From the NCBI GenBank assembly GCA_038230335.1, contig JBBRNL010000005.1, positions 248,001 to 312,000 of the forward strand: a stretch of DNA of 64,000 nucleotides, written 5' to 3'. Shown here piece after piece: positions 34,075 through 43,009 of the stretch. Position numbers and translations under genes: made by a program. The DNA is from JBBRDU01 sp038230335. Its GTDB lineage: Bacteria > Verrucomicrobiota > Verrucomicrobiia > Chthoniobacterales > UBA10450. Numbering within the stretch: position 1 is the first letter of the stretch; each line of letters starts with the position of its first letter. The notes beneath the pieces are model-generated. The model was not told the DNA's origin. It saw only the letters and a program-made list of their open reading frames with translations, and ran no database searches.

Positions 34075-34661
34075 TGCGAAAAGCTATGGTTAAGCGGATC
34101 ACGAAAGAGACGCAGATCTCCGGTCTCCTCTGTTTGGAAGGGAAAGGTCGCTACAACATTTCGACCGGTATTCGCTTCCTTGATCACATGCTTGAGCTGT
34201 TTGCCCGGCACGGAGGATTCGACCTTGAATTGCGGGTCATCGGGGACCTTGATGTGGACCAGCATCATACAGTCGAGGACACCGGCATTGTGCTTGGTCA
34301 ACTTTTCGCGCGCGCCCTGGGCGATCGGGTTGGAATCAATCGCGCCGGGTATTTTGTTCTACCCATGGACGAAACCCTCGCGGTGGTGGCGGTCGATTTG
34401 GGGGGGCGCACCGCCGCCGTCTACGACGATCGGGTTCGGGCGCGCATGGTGGGTGGGCTGACGGTCGAGCTGCTTCCCGATTTTTTCGCGGCCTTTGCTC
34501 AACACGTGCAGGGCAACGTGCACTTGAAAATTTTGTACGGCCGCTCCAGTCATCACAAGATTGAGGCCCTCTTCAAGTGTTTCGCCCGGGCCATGCGCTA
34601 CGCCTCTTCGAAGGATGAGCGACTGAAGGAACAGTTGCCTTCGACCAAGGGGTTGTTGTGA
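34074..34661 (+). CDS. hisB: Imidazoleglycerol-phosphate dehydratase, monofunctional
   Basis: 195 residues with the two metal-binding half-sites of the family, FLDHMLELFARHGGFDL and DVDQHHTVEDTGIVLG, repeated as VQGNVHLKILYGRSSHHKIE near the C-terminus. It lacks the N-terminal phosphatase domain found in enterobacterial HisB. Start at 34074 overlaps the HAD stop; an internal ATG at 34086 is also possible. It removes water from imidazoleglycerol phosphate. Confidence 0.96.
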   Translation: MRKAMVKRITKETQISGLLCLEGKGRYNISTGIRFLDHMLELFARHGGFDLELRVIGDLDVDQHHTVEDTGIVLGQLFARALGDRVGINRAGYFVLPMDETLAVVAVDLGGRTAAVYDDRVRARMVGGLTVELLPDFFAAFAQHVQGNVHLKILYGRSSHHKIEALFKCFARAMRYASSKDERLKEQLPSTKGLL

Positions 34662-35272
34662 TCTCCATCCTCGATTACGGCGCGGGTAATCTTCGATCCG
34701 TGGAAAATGCGTTCGATCAAATCGGTTCTTCCTACGAGGTCATTCGTGATCCTGTTGCGTTAGGAAAAAGTTCCCGAATTGTTTTGCCCGGGGTAGGAAA
34801 CTTTGGCCAGATGATGAGAGCCCTGGATACGTTAGGCCTGCGTGAGACTCTGCGCGACCGCATCATGAGCGGTCTTCCTTTTCTCGGGATTTGTCTCGGT
34901 TTGCAGGCCTTGTTTGAGGGCAGCGCCGAAGCCCCCGAGTGCATCGGACTCGGTATTTTAGCCGGTGAGATCGAGCGCTTTCCAGTCGACGCGCGCGTTC
35001 CGCATATGGGCTGGAACGACATTACGAACGTCAACCGTTCGCGTCTGGTCGACGCCACAGGCGGCGATCGCTATCTGTACTTTGCCCATAGCTATTTTGC
35101 CCCGGTCCGGCCGGAAACGACGGCTACCTGCACTTACGGCGAGGCTTTTACGGCCGTGCTGGAGCGCGACAATATTTTCGCTGTGCAGTTTCATCCCGAA
35201 AAATCGGGCCCGGTGGGGCTGGCCCTGCTTCGTCGCTTCGCCGATCTGCCGGACGGCGTTTCGTTAGACTGA
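34658..35272 (+). CDS. hisH: Imidazole glycerol phosphate synthase, glutaminase subunit
   Basis: 204 residues from a GTG that overlaps the hisB stop (GTGA). A class I glutamine amidotransferase with the nucleophile in PFLGICLGLQALFEG and the His-Glu pair in VQFHPEKSGPVG; HMGWND is also typical. It supplies ammonia to HisF, whose gene starts 2 bases later. The octamer CGTTAGGC lies within it at 34830-34837. Confidence 0.96.
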   Translation: MISILDYGAGNLRSVENAFDQIGSSYEVIRDPVALGKSSRIVLPGVGNFGQMMRALDTLGLRETLRDRIMSGLPFLGICLGLQALFEGSAEAPECIGLGILAGEIERFPVDARVPHMGWNDITNVNRSRLVDATGGDRYLYFAHSYFAPVRPETTATCTYGEAFTAVLERDNIFAVQFHPEKSGPVGLALLRRFADLPDGVSLD

Positions 35273-35273
35273 G

Positions 35274-36041
35274 ATGCTGGCAAAAAGGATCATCCCGTGT
35301 CTAGACGTCGACGCCGGTCGGGTCGTGAAAGGTGTGAACTTTGTCGGCCTGACTGATGCGGGTGACCCGGTGGAGCTGGCGCGTCGTTATAACGAAGAGT
35401 CGGCCGACGAGATAGTTTTTCTGGATATCACTGCCTCCAGCGACGGGCGCGCTATTTTGACGGATGTGGTGACTCGCACGGCGCAGCAGGTGTTCATCCC
35501 CCTGACGGTGGGTGGCGGAATCCGCTCGGTGGCTGATGCGCGCCAGATTCTCCGGGCCGGCGCAGACAAGGTAAGCGTCAATACCGCAGCGGTGCGACGC
35601 CCCGAATTGATTGGGGAGCTCAGCCAGGAATTTGGATCGCAGGCGGTGGTTGTCGCGATCGATGCCCGACGCACCTCGCCCGGAAATTGGAGCGTGCATA
35701 CAAAGGGCGGACGCGTGGACGAGGGAATCGATGCGATCGAGTGGGCGAGGTCAGTCGCTGAGCGGGGGGCGGGCGAAATACTTCTCACCTCGATGGATAC
35801 AGACGGCGTGCAGACTGGCTTTGACTGTGAATTGGTCCGTACGGTTTCGCGGGCGGTGCGAATTCCGGTGATCGCGTCTGGCGGAGCGGGGGACTCTCGG
35901 GATTTCGAGCGAGTCTTCACCGAAGGCGAAGCGGACGCTGCTCTGGCCGCTTCGATTTTTCATTTCGACACTTGCACCATCGGCGAGGTGAAACGCCATC
36001 TTTCCCAATGCGGAATCAGCGTGCGCGGATTCGGCCCATGA
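35274..36041 (+). CDS. hisF: Imidazole glycerol phosphate synthase, cyclase subunit
   Basis: 255 residues, a TIM barrel. The catalytic aspartates are in IIPCLDVDAGRVVKG and VVVAIDARR, and phosphate loops are in TVGGGIRS and ASGGAGD. It forms the heterodimer with HisH that makes the imidazole ring and AICAR. It overlaps hisA by 4 bases (ATGA). The order hisH-hisF-hisA differs from the common hisH-hisA-hisF. Confidence 0.97.
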   Translation: MLAKRIIPCLDVDAGRVVKGVNFVGLTDAGDPVELARRYNEESADEIVFLDITASSDGRAILTDVVTRTAQQVFIPLTVGGGIRSVADARQILRAGADKVSVNTAAVRRPELIGELSQEFGSQAVVVAIDARRTSPGNWSVHTKGGRVDEGIDAIEWARSVAERGAGEILLTSMDTDGVQTGFDCELVRTVSRAVRIPVIASGGAGDSRDFERVFTEGEADAALAASIFHFDTCTIGEVKRHLSQCGISVRGFGP

Positions 36042-36730
36042 TTATTCCGTGCATTGATTTGATGGATGGCGTGGTTGTCCAGCTCGTACAGGGTCGGGTC
36101 AAGGCGCTGGAGGCGGGAGATCCTCTCGCCATGCTGGAACAGTTTTCGGGTTTCCCCTGCATCCAGGTAATCGATCTCGATGCTGCGACCGGTCGCGGAT
36201 CAAATGAAGAGATAGTTCAGCAGCTCGCGGGCAGGGCGCGGATCCGCGCTGGCGGAGGAGTGCGCACGATCGAGAAGGCGCGAAGGCTCCTCGACTGCGG
36301 TGTCGAGAAAGTGGTTATGGGAACGGCCGCTTTCACGGCGGAGGATATCAATCTCGATTTTCTTCAGGAGCTGATCTCGGCCGTGCCAAAGGAAGCGATT
36401 CTCATTGCGCTCGATTCGAAGGCCGGGCGAGTCGTGGTAAAGGGTTGGCGAGAATCTCTTCACATCACGGCTGAACAGGTTATCCGCAAACTCGAGCCTT
36501 TTTGCGGTGGCTTCCTCTGCACCTATGTAGACAAAGAGGGAATGATGGAAGGAACGGACCTGGATTGGTTTCGAAAACTGCGGGAGTCCACCGCGCTCGA
36601 ACTGACAGCGGCCGGGGGAATCAGTTCCTACGAAGAAATCCAGGCGCTCGCGCAGCTCAAAATCCACTCTGCCTTGGGCATGGCCGTTTACACCGGCCGA
36701 CTCGACCTCAAGCGGCTTGCCGCCATGTAG
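36038..36730 (+). CDS. hisA: ProFAR isomerase (HisA)
   Basis: 230 residues from ATG 36038; a longer frame from 35972 runs in hisF. A TIM barrel with the catalytic base in MIIPCIDLMDG and the acid in LIALDSKAG; GGGVRTIEKARRLLDCG and AAGGISSYEEI are phosphate-binding loops. It isomerises ProFAR to PRFAR. Last gene of the operon, followed after 19 bp by a strong terminator. Confidence 0.95.
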   Translation: MIIPCIDLMDGVVVQLVQGRVKALEAGDPLAMLEQFSGFPCIQVIDLDAATGRGSNEEIVQQLAGRARIRAGGGVRTIEKARRLLDCGVEKVVMGTAAFTAEDINLDFLQELISAVPKEAILIALDSKAGRVVVKGWRESLHITAEQVIRKLEPFCGGFLCTYVDKEGMMEGTDLDWFRKLRESTALELTAAGGISSYEEIQALAQLKIHSALGMAVYTGRLDLKRLAAM

Positions 36731-36749
36731 GGCGCGCTTGCTCCGAGCG

Positions 36750-36781
36750 CCTGCCGCGAGGGGAACTCGCGGCAGGTCTTT
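36750..36781 (+). terminator. Rho-independent terminator of the his operon
   Basis: CCTGCCGCGAG and CTCGCGGCAGG form a perfect 11-bp stem with a five-base loop, followed by TCTTT. It ends the his operon and also lies at the 3' side of the convergent gene at 36798, so it may serve both. Confidence 0.8.
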
Positions 36782-36797
36782 GGAATGGTGAATCGCT

Positions 36798-37337
36798 CTA
36801 CGGTTTAGGCGAAGCCGATGCTGAAGCGGCGGGCGAGGCGTTTGGGGATGTCGACCCCGCGGCGGCCGCTTTGGCCGCCTTTTTTTCTGCCCGCTTGGCT
36901 TTGCGTGCGTCGTCGGCCGCTTTCTCTTGCTCGGTGGGCGGTCCGACTTTCACGGTCTTTGCCATCAAAGTTCCATCCGCTTCCTTCCAATAGGATCCGC
37001 GAACTTCTTCTTTTTCTACGACATCCTTCATCGTGGCGGGCGCACCCGTCTTCGTGATAACGCTCTGGTCTGAGATCTTAAAGACACGGGTCTTCGCTTT
37101 TCCCGCGATCGTGAAAGTTTTTGCTTTGGCATCGACGGCCGAGACCATGCCATGGAACGGAATGACGCGAACCATCTTTGCCCCGGGTGATGCGGACGGT
37201 GATGCATTGGCGGCAGATGACGCGCTGGCGGCGGGCGACGGCGATGCTTTCTTTTTGCCAAATGCCGGAGAGGGCGTCATTCCGAAGAGGACGGCGGCGG
37301 CGCAGCAGAGCGCGGTCACGTATGTGGTGTGTTTCAT
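36798..37337 (-). CDS. Exported Ala/Ser/Pro-rich protein with a small beta domain
   Basis: 179 residues. A signal peptide (MKHTTYVTALCCAAAVLFG, cleavage near AFG) is followed by a Ser/Ala/Pro-rich stretch. A folded part lies at about 58-130 (HGMVSAVDAKAKTFTIAGK and EVRGSYWKEADGTLMAKTVK), then a Lys/Ala-rich tail. The middle resembles small periplasmic domains of the DUF5666 kind, which is only a loose match. The low-complexity parts suggest a linker or cell-wall contact. Function unknown. Confidence 0.65.
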   Translation of the reverse strand: MKHTTYVTALCCAAAVLFGMTPSPAFGKKKASPSPAASASSAANASPSASPGAKMVRVIPFHGMVSAVDAKAKTFTIAGKAKTRVFKISDQSVITKTGAPATMKDVVEKEEVRGSYWKEADGTLMAKTVKVGPPTEQEKAADDARKAKRAEKKAAKAAAAGSTSPNASPAASASASPKP

Positions 37338-37473
37338 ACTTTTAATGGGCTTTCTGTGAGAGTTGGTTGACTTTGGGTAAGAGGACGAAGCGAGGCTTCG
37401 TCTTTGCTGGGAACTGGTTTATCAACTCGCGCCGCGGTACGCAACCTTGCGTTGCGAGCGCCTGGCTAGGCCG

Positions 37474-37920
37474 TCAGGGGCGATGACTGGACCAGTGAAC
37501 TGCGCGAATGCGCCAGCCTGATTCGGTTTTCGTGAGGATGGTCAGTTCGACTCCGACACTGTTCACATCGTGGCCCTCAAATTTTCCGGTAGTGTGACTG
37601 GTGGCCGTTGTCCAAGCGGCCGCGCCTTCCTGGTGCACCGCAAAATCGGAGCTCGTGCTCTGGGTCATCCTGGCAAAAGCAATATCTTGAGCCAGGTGTT
37701 CGCGCGCATACTCGTCTCGCGTTTGCTCCGCACCGCTTTCCAGAATCACGGCGTCGGGTGCGAGTAGTTCCATCACGGCCGCTTTATCGCCTTTCGTCAG
37801 CGCTTCGTGGAAGTGCTGGACAGTCGCCGAGATCGCCGCGACGTCCGGTGCAGTCGATTGAGCGAACGCCAGAATCGGAGAGAGCGCGAAGCAGATCGCT
37901 GTGATGGTCGATCTCTTCAT
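37474..37920 (-). CDS. Exported SnoaL/DUF4440-like (NTF2 fold) protein
   Basis: 148 residues from ATG 37920, which overlaps the multicopper oxidase stop (ATGA). The signal peptide MKRSTITAICFALSPILAFA precedes an NTF2-like domain: VQHFHEALTKGDKAAVMELL, LAPDAVILESGAEQTRDEY and the closing WRIRAVHWSSHRP. Such domains bind small molecules or act as simple enzymes. Coupling to the copper oxidase suggests a role in the same metal locus. The longer frame from 37977 is not used. Confidence 0.75.
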   Translation of the reverse strand: MKRSTITAICFALSPILAFAQSTAPDVAAISATVQHFHEALTKGDKAAVMELLAPDAVILESGAEQTRDEYAREHLAQDIAFARMTQSTSSDFAVHQEGAAAWTTATSHTTGKFEGHDVNSVGVELTILTKTESGWRIRAVHWSSHRP

Positions 37921-39197
37921 GACTGTCCGGCACTCGCCGCTGGGCCGGCCACTGTCCCTGGCGGATTTTGATACCAACCCGGGTCGTCGTAGTTCGTGAT
38001 CCCGTCACGGATTTTGAGGATGGTAAACATTCCGCCCATATCGATCGGACCGAACTGTCCCGTGCCTGTCATCATGGGCAGAGTATTTTTGGGTCCGGGC
38101 ATCATCTTCGCCATTTCCGACATGCCGCTCCCGCCGTTGCTGCCCATCGCCATGTAACCGGGTACCAGTTTGCCGATCTGGCCGGAAACGCCTTGCTGAT
38201 TTACGCCGATGACGTTCGGGACGGCATGGCCCATGGCGTTCATGGTGTGGTGATTCTTATGGCAATGAAATGGCCAGTCGCCCGGATTATCGGCGACGAA
38301 CTCGACGGTTCTGGTTGTGCCGGGTGGCACATTCATCGTTGTCTCAGGCCACCATGCCGATTTGGGAATTTGCCCGCCGTCGGTTTCCACCACCCACCAG
38401 CGATGGCCGTGGAAGTGAATCGGATGGCTGTCCATGCTCAGGTTGGCAAAACTGACGCGCACCCGGTCGTTTAGTTTTGCCACCAGCGGCGCGGTGCCCG
38501 GCCAGACCCGGCTATTGAAGGTGAAGAGATTGAAATCCGTCATGATGTTCGGATTGGGCGTGGAGCTTCCCGGTTCGATGGCCCATTCCTGCAAGAAAAT
38601 CAGAAAGTGCCGATGCACCGGTTCGGGATACCCATTCTTAGGATGGATAACGAAGAAGCCCTGCATCCCCAGCGCCATCTGAATCATTTCGTCAGAATGC
38701 GGGTGATACATCTGCACACCATGTTGCTTGAGGGTGAATTCGTAAACGTAGGTCTCGCCCGGAGGGATGTGCTTTTGGGTCACACCGCCGACCCCGTCCA
38801 TCCCGTTAGGCAAAATAACGCCATGCCAGTGCGCCGTGGTTGGTTCCGGGAGCTTGTTCGTGACGAATATGCGGACGCGATCTCCTTCGACCGCTTCGAT
38901 GGTCGGTCCCGGTGTCTGTCCATTGTAACCCCAGCAGTTCACGATCATGCCGGGCGCGAACTCCCGTTTCACGGGCTCCGCGATCAGACGGAACTCCTTT
39001 ACACCTCCCACCATGGTCCAGGGCAGGGATGATCCGTTAGGGGTTACGACCGGATTGTAGCCCGAATTAGGCGTGGGACTGCTGGCTACCGGCGATTGAT
39101 TCGCGATCACCTCGGCTCCGCGAGCAATACGACTTACAATGGCGGAACCACCAAGGAGGGCCGCCGTTCCGGAAAAGAATTTACGTCTTGAGATCAT
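37917..39197 (-). CDS. Periplasmic multicopper oxidase (Tat substrate)
   Basis: 426 residues. A twin-arginine signal (SRRKFFSGTAALLGGSAIV) begins the protein. Four copper-ligand motifs are seen: HWHG, HPHSDE, HPIHFHGHRWW and HCHKNHHTMNAM, with the type 1 Cys in the last. A Met/Gly-rich region follows (about 345-390), typical of copper-tolerance oxidases of the CueO/CopA type. It probably oxidises Cu(I) in the periplasm. It is the middle of a metal operon with TolC-like and Met/His-rich proteins upstream. Confidence 0.9.
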   Translation of the reverse strand: MISRRKFFSGTAALLGGSAIVSRIARGAEVIANQSPVASSPTPNSGYNPVVTPNGSSLPWTMVGGVKEFRLIAEPVKREFAPGMIVNCWGYNGQTPGPTIEAVEGDRVRIFVTNKLPEPTTAHWHGVILPNGMDGVGGVTQKHIPPGETYVYEFTLKQHGVQMYHPHSDEMIQMALGMQGFFVIHPKNGYPEPVHRHFLIFLQEWAIEPGSSTPNPNIMTDFNLFTFNSRVWPGTAPLVAKLNDRVRVSFANLSMDSHPIHFHGHRWWVVETDGGQIPKSAWWPETTMNVPPGTTRTVEFVADNPGDWPFHCHKNHHTMNAMGHAVPNVIGVNQQGVSGQIGKLVPGYMAMGSNGGSGMSEMAKMMPGPKNTLPMMTGTGQFGPIDMGGMFTILKIRDGITNYDDPGWYQNPPGTVAGPAASAGQS

Positions 39198-39211
39198 AAG
39201 CGCGCCTTGAG

Positions 39212-40609
39212 TTAGTGGGTGGGTTTGACTTCTTTCGAGGAAGAGGAGGAGAACGAGGACGATTGCGGAGAAAGCGAGCCTCCCACGGCCCGCTCCAAAT
39301 CGGCGCGGGCGATCCAGTAGTCGCGCAGCGCGTCGATGTAGCCGCGATCGGCCGCTAACTGATTTTGTTTGGCCAGGAGAAGATCGTAGGCGCCTTTCAA
39401 CATCGCGTTGTAATGCTCGAGCGTGAGGTCCAGGACCCTCGTCCGCTCAGGGATCAGCTCATCGCGGTAGTAGAGGGCGAGATCCTTTTTGGCCAGCAGC
39501 CGATCGCGCGCTTCCCTTACCTGCGAGCGGATGTCGATGGCCTGCGCTTCGAGCCGGCGTTCCGCCTGGCGAAGCTGCGCCTGCAGTTTTGCGATCCGAC
39601 CCTGCCCATGATTGAAGACCGGCAGTTCGAGGCGCAGCGTTGGCCCCGTCACGCGTTGCCCGTCCGTGCCACGTTCTGTATCGACTCCAAACTCAATGGC
39701 ACCAATGTAGCGATAGGTCTTCGTTAACCCGAGGCTTTGCACCACCGCACCCAACTCGGCTTTGGCTGCCGCCAGATCCAGACGCTGCGCAATCGCCATG
39801 GTTTCGAGACGATCGACCGGAACACTCTTGCCCGGGATGGAAGGGAGTTCGCCCGCAATTTTCCACTGCGTGTCCGGTCCCCACACTCCCAGTAATCGAT
39901 TCACTCTCTCGCGATCGCTCCGCATCTCCGCCGTGATCTCGGTCGCATCCGCCCGGGCTTGCGAGTAGCTCGCCTGTTGGTTGGCGAGTTCCAAATCGTT
40001 GATTGTGCCGCCTTCGTGTTGACGCTGGGCAAACTCGAGGGCGGCAATGTTCGTCTCTCCAAGTGCTGTGAGACGCGAAGACAACTGCTGCTTTGCTTGT
40101 AATGTGTAGAACGCCGTCTTTACTTCAGACGCGAGTCTAAGGACGGCGTCGCCGACGCGAAGCTTGGCGCGAGCTAATTCGTTAGCGGCCACTTTTTTAC
40201 GCAGCGGAATAAGGGCTAAATCGAGGAAATCTTGCACGATTGAGAACTCGAGGTTGGTTCCGGAAGGAGGTCGATCGGGGAAACGCGCGCTCACATCGAA
40301 GCTTGGATTTTTGAGTAAGCCTGCTTCGGTGAGGTCCGCGTTGGCCACGCCGATCTCCTCAAACGTGGCTTGCAGTTCACGGTTGTTGAGTAACGCAACC
40401 TGGACCGCTCGATCCGCCGTCAGAACACCGCGGAGCAGCGCGTGAACCGTCTGAGAAATTTCGGCATCCGCTGCGGCGTCCTTGCGCCATTCAACGCGTT
40501 TATCAATTCGCCCGTGAATGGTGGATTGAAGATCTTCAACCGATGCACGGCTCGCGCTCCAGGCGCTCGGAGCCAGCGCCAGCACGAACAATAGAGACAA
40601 ATATTTCAC
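39212..40609 (-). CDS. TolC-family outer-membrane efflux protein
   Basis: 465 residues from the GTG at 40609, which overlaps the preceding lipoprotein stop (GTGA). A signal peptide (YLSLLFVLALAPSAWS) is followed by the two outer-membrane-factor repeats: DRAVQVALLNNRELQATFEE, then a coiled-coil hairpin, and AIAQRLDLAAAKAELGAVVQ with its hairpin. A Ser-rich tail ends it. OEP proteins form the exit duct of RND or ABC pumps, but no RND pump or adaptor is encoded here. The nearby copper proteins suggest a CusC-like use. Confidence 0.88.
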   Translation of the reverse strand: MKYLSLLFVLALAPSAWSASRASVEDLQSTIHGRIDKRVEWRKDAAADAEISQTVHALLRGVLTADRAVQVALLNNRELQATFEEIGVANADLTEAGLLKNPSFDVSARFPDRPPSGTNLEFSIVQDFLDLALIPLRKKVAANELARAKLRVGDAVLRLASEVKTAFYTLQAKQQLSSRLTALGETNIAALEFAQRQHEGGTINDLELANQQASYSQARADATEITAEMRSDRERVNRLLGVWGPDTQWKIAGELPSIPGKSVPVDRLETMAIAQRLDLAAAKAELGAVVQSLGLTKTYRYIGAIEFGVDTERGTDGQRVTGPTLRLELPVFNHGQGRIAKLQAQLRQAERRLEAQAIDIRSQVREARDRLLAKKDLALYYRDELIPERTRVLDLTLEHYNAMLKGAYDLLLAKQNQLAADRGYIDALRDYWIARADLERAVGGSLSPQSSSFSSSSSKEVKPTH

Positions 40610-41271
40610 TGCGGCGTTCCTTCTTTTTTTACCAGCGTCATGCCGCACTTTGGGCATTGCCCCGGCTTAGCTTCGTGGATCTCCGGATGCATCACGCAGG
40701 TCCAGTAAGCAGCGGTAGCCTGCCCACTTGGTGAGGGGTTCGGAGAAGATTTCCTGGTTGGGTTGCCGGCGTCGGTTTTGGCTTTCAATTCGTCGGAAAC
40801 TTTTTTCATTTCATCGGACGTCTTTTTCATCTCCATCTCGACGGCTTCTTTGCTGGCAGGGGATGCAGCCTGACCCCGGGCCGGCGCTGTCATTCCCTGC
40901 ATTTTGGAATGATCCATCCCCTCCGGTTGCGACGCGGGAACACCGGCGGGATGTTTGCTCATGTCCATGCCTTTCATCTGCGCGTGATCCATCCCTCCCA
41001 TGCTGCCCATGTCGTGCGACATTCCGCTGTTCTGGAAATCGGAATTGGGCACATCTTTTCGCGCGAGTTGCGCGTTGGTTCGGCGCGTCATCTCGTCCGT
41101 CAGCAATAACCGGTTCGTCCGGGTGCGTGGTGCTTCCTGAGCTTGGACGCTTGCGGGATGATCCGCCGGTAGCGGTGTGGGCTCGAATTTCGTTGCGCAT
41201 CCGGCCAGCGCCAGCAGTGCCAGCAGGATCAACGGTTTCTGTCCGATAGTCCCGTTAAGATTTGTGTTCAT
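40606..41271 (-). CDS. Met/His-rich lipoprotein with C-terminal heavy-metal-binding domain
   Basis: 221 residues from ATG 41271. The lipobox LALAGC gives a lipidated N-terminus. Residues about 80-130 are rich in Met, His and Asp (MSHDMGSMGGMDHAQMKGMD), a stretch suited to Cu(I) or Ag(I). The end holds YWTCVMHPEIHEAKPGQCPK, the heavy-metal-binding zinc-ribbon-like domain found in Cus/Czc systems. It overlaps the upstream membrane gene by 17 bases and the TolC gene by 4. Likely a periplasmic metal sponge or chaperone. Confidence 0.85.
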   Translation of the reverse strand: MNTNLNGTIGQKPLILLALLALAGCATKFEPTPLPADHPASVQAQEAPRTRTNRLLLTDEMTRRTNAQLARKDVPNSDFQNSGMSHDMGSMGGMDHAQMKGMDMSKHPAGVPASQPEGMDHSKMQGMTAPARGQAASPASKEAVEMEMKKTSDEMKKVSDELKAKTDAGNPTRKSSPNPSPSGQATAAYWTCVMHPEIHEAKPGQCPKCGMTLVKKEGTPQ

Positions 41272-42076
41272 GTGGGTGCCCATCCTCGACATGGGGGGAC
41301 GCAGTCTCCTCCCGCAAAGGTGAACCGGTCCGCGCCTTCGCCGCATCCGTCGCTTCGAGCTGTTTACGGCTGGCTTCGAGCTGCAGTCGACTGGCTTCCA
41401 ATTGCATGCGGCTTGCCTCAAGCTGGTCTCTAGTGGCCGCGACCGGCTGCTCTTTGGGATCGCTCTCCATACCGGGCATGGTGCCGTGATCCATCGGTTG
41501 GGTTCGTTCGGCTTTCGTGTGATCGGCATGCGTCGCCTCGTGATCCGTTCCACTTTGGTCGTTGTGCGTGTGTGTGTGCTCTTCGGCCTCTGCCGTGGGC
41601 GGTGGCTCGAAGCGGAATTCCTTGTGACGCACGTGACCGGCCGGATAGGAAATCCATCCGCCAATCCCGAGCGTCGCGATCCCAAGCACAAGCGCACTGA
41701 TGGCCAACGGCATCGAGGTCCGTGGCCATTTCAAAGGAGCGAAGATTCCCGCCATGGCCACTCCGGCCAGGATGTAAAACGCATAGATGAGTTTCTCCGC
41801 CCGTTTCATGTGTTCATCCAGCCATTGTCCGCCCACCGTATCCGACATCGACTTCACGCGATCGTATGCTTCCTGCCCGTAATGATAAGTGGGCCAGGCC
41901 GAGAGCCCGGCGAGAAACATCAAAACCAAAGCGGCGACGATGACTGGGCGCCCGCGATAAATCAGCGCGACGATCATGGCGACGATGCCCATGCTCAAAC
42001 CGTAGACGGGCATCGGGTTGATGAGCACGTGCATGTATTCGGGCTGGGTGAGGTGCTCGAGAATCTGATTCATCAT
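41255..42076 (-). CDS. Polytopic membrane protein with His-rich, heptad-repeat tail
   Basis: 273 residues. Four membrane segments occupy about residues 20-155 (GLSMGIVAMIVALIY, VIVAALVLMFLAGLSAW, LIYAFYILAGVAMAGIF, AISALVLGIATLGIGGWI). A hydrophilic tail follows with a His-rich part (EEHTHTHNDQSGTDHE), then four copies of a QLEASR heptad, then HPHEHKS. The loop-and-tail histidines point to metal binding. No family recognised with certainty. First of a run of overlapping genes leading to TolC and the copper oxidase. Confidence 0.75.
   Translation of the reverse strand: MMNQILEHLTQPEYMHVLINPMPVYGLSMGIVAMIVALIYRGRPVIVAALVLMFLAGLSAWPTYHYGQEAYDRVKSMSDTVGGQWLDEHMKRAEKLIYAFYILAGVAMAGIFAPLKWPRTSMPLAISALVLGIATLGIGGWISYPAGHVRHKEFRFEPPPTAEAEEHTHTHNDQSGTDHEATHADHTKAERTQPMDHGTMPGMESDPKEQPVAATRDQLEASRMQLEASRLQLEASRKQLEATDAAKARTGSPLREETASPHVEDGHPHEHKS
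41352..41435 (-). repeat. Four tandem 21-bp units coding a QLEASR heptad
   Basis: Units start at 41352, 41373, 41394 and 41415. The first two are nearly identical for half their length; the outer ones have diverged, keeping the amino acids better than the bases. They encode a seven-residue repeat of the form QLEASRx, ideal for a short coiled coil. In-frame expansion or loss of units is possible. Confidence 0.8.
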
Positions 42077-42177
42077 AAATAAAAATTGCGCAAGGTCGTG
42101 GATCGAACGCGGCCTTGTTTTGGACTCTAGTTCGCGTTCGCCCTATTTGCCGAACCAGGTAGAAAACTTGAGTGGAG

Positions 42178-42567
42178 TCATTTCTGCACCACCGCGTTCT
42201 CGATCATGTTAATCCCGTCCCGGGACGTCACTTTGCCCTCGACCGTGATTTTCTTGGCCGCGTATTGAACCAGTTCGCTGTTCATCGGCTTGTGCTCGCC
42301 GATGAGCAGATAGGTTTTGCCGTCGTCGCCTTTGATTCCAACAGGCAGGCCGCTTGTGATGCACTTCTTTGCGCAGTCGGCATGCTTGTCGCCCGTCGCG
42401 CCGTGATCGACATAGCAGGCCATGTCGACGACCTCGCCGCTGACTTTTTTTGTCTCGCCCGCGCCATCTTCTTTATCCCCGTCGTGATGTCCTTCATGAG
42501 CGACGGCTGGATAGGCCGCGCAAAGGATAGCGACTGCTAACGACAGGATGATGTTTTGTTTCTTCAT
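42178..42567 (-). CDS. Small periplasmic protein with paired cysteines
   Basis: 129 residues. A signal peptide (ILSLAVAILCAAYPAVA) is followed by HEGHHDGDKEDG. The domain then reads VSGEVVDMACYVDHGATGDK, ADCAKKCITSGLPVGIKGDD and KITVEGKVTSRDGI. The His-rich start and Cys-X(n)-C-X3-C arrangement suit metal binding in the periplasm. It belongs to a family common in metal loci whose function is unknown to me. It precedes the membrane protein gene by 101 bp. Confidence 0.75.
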   Translation of the reverse strand: MKKQNIILSLAVAILCAAYPAVAHEGHHDGDKEDGAGETKKVSGEVVDMACYVDHGATGDKHADCAKKCITSGLPVGIKGDDGKTYLLIGEHKPMNSELVQYAAKKITVEGKVTSRDGINMIENAVVQK

Positions 42568-42598
42568 GTGTTTTGTTCTTTCTTTTTTTGTCTTGGTT

Positions 42599-43009
42599 TT
42601 ATTTCTGCATTTCTCCGCACGTGGCCATATCTTTTCCGCCGTACGGGTTGGAGGTGGAGGTTGATGTTTGCACCCAGTCCTTATTCAGCATGGGGCAATG
42701 AAAGACGTGGTAGCTCGACTGACCGGCTACGAGGGTCTTGGCCCGGTTGCTCAATTTTTCGAACGTGGTGCGCGCATCTTTGAGTGATCCGGCTTTGGCG
42801 ATATCGCTGCCTTCTTCGCCGAGATCTTTCGCGGCGGACTTGGCACCGGACAAATCGTCGGCAGCCAGAGCGGTGTGAACTTTTTCGTAACCGGCCAAAA
42901 ACTGTTTGTCCTTGTCGGTCAGGTTGGCTGCCTCTGCGGAAGCAGCGAGGGCGGTGAGAGCCAGCGCGAGCGCCAGCATGGTTTGGAAACGGTAGGTCAT
43001 TCTTTTCAT
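42599..43009 (-). CDS. Periplasmic DUF3347-like metal-binding protein
   Basis: 136 residues. The signal peptide has LALALALTALAASAEA. A helical domain (YEKVHTALAADDLSGAKSAA) leads to VFHCPMLNKDWVQT and NPYGGKDMATCGEM. That Cys-Pro-Met and Cys-Gly ending is the C-terminal signature of DUF3347 proteins, which are often fused to or encoded with Cus-type adaptors. Probably binds copper or a related metal in the periplasm. Lies 31 bp from the next gene of the run. Confidence 0.8.
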   Translation of the reverse strand: MKRMTYRFQTMLALALALTALAASAEAANLTDKDKQFLAGYEKVHTALAADDLSGAKSAAKDLGEEGSDIAKAGSLKDARTTFEKLSNRAKTLVAGQSSYHVFHCPMLNKDWVQTSTSTSNPYGGKDMATCGEMQK

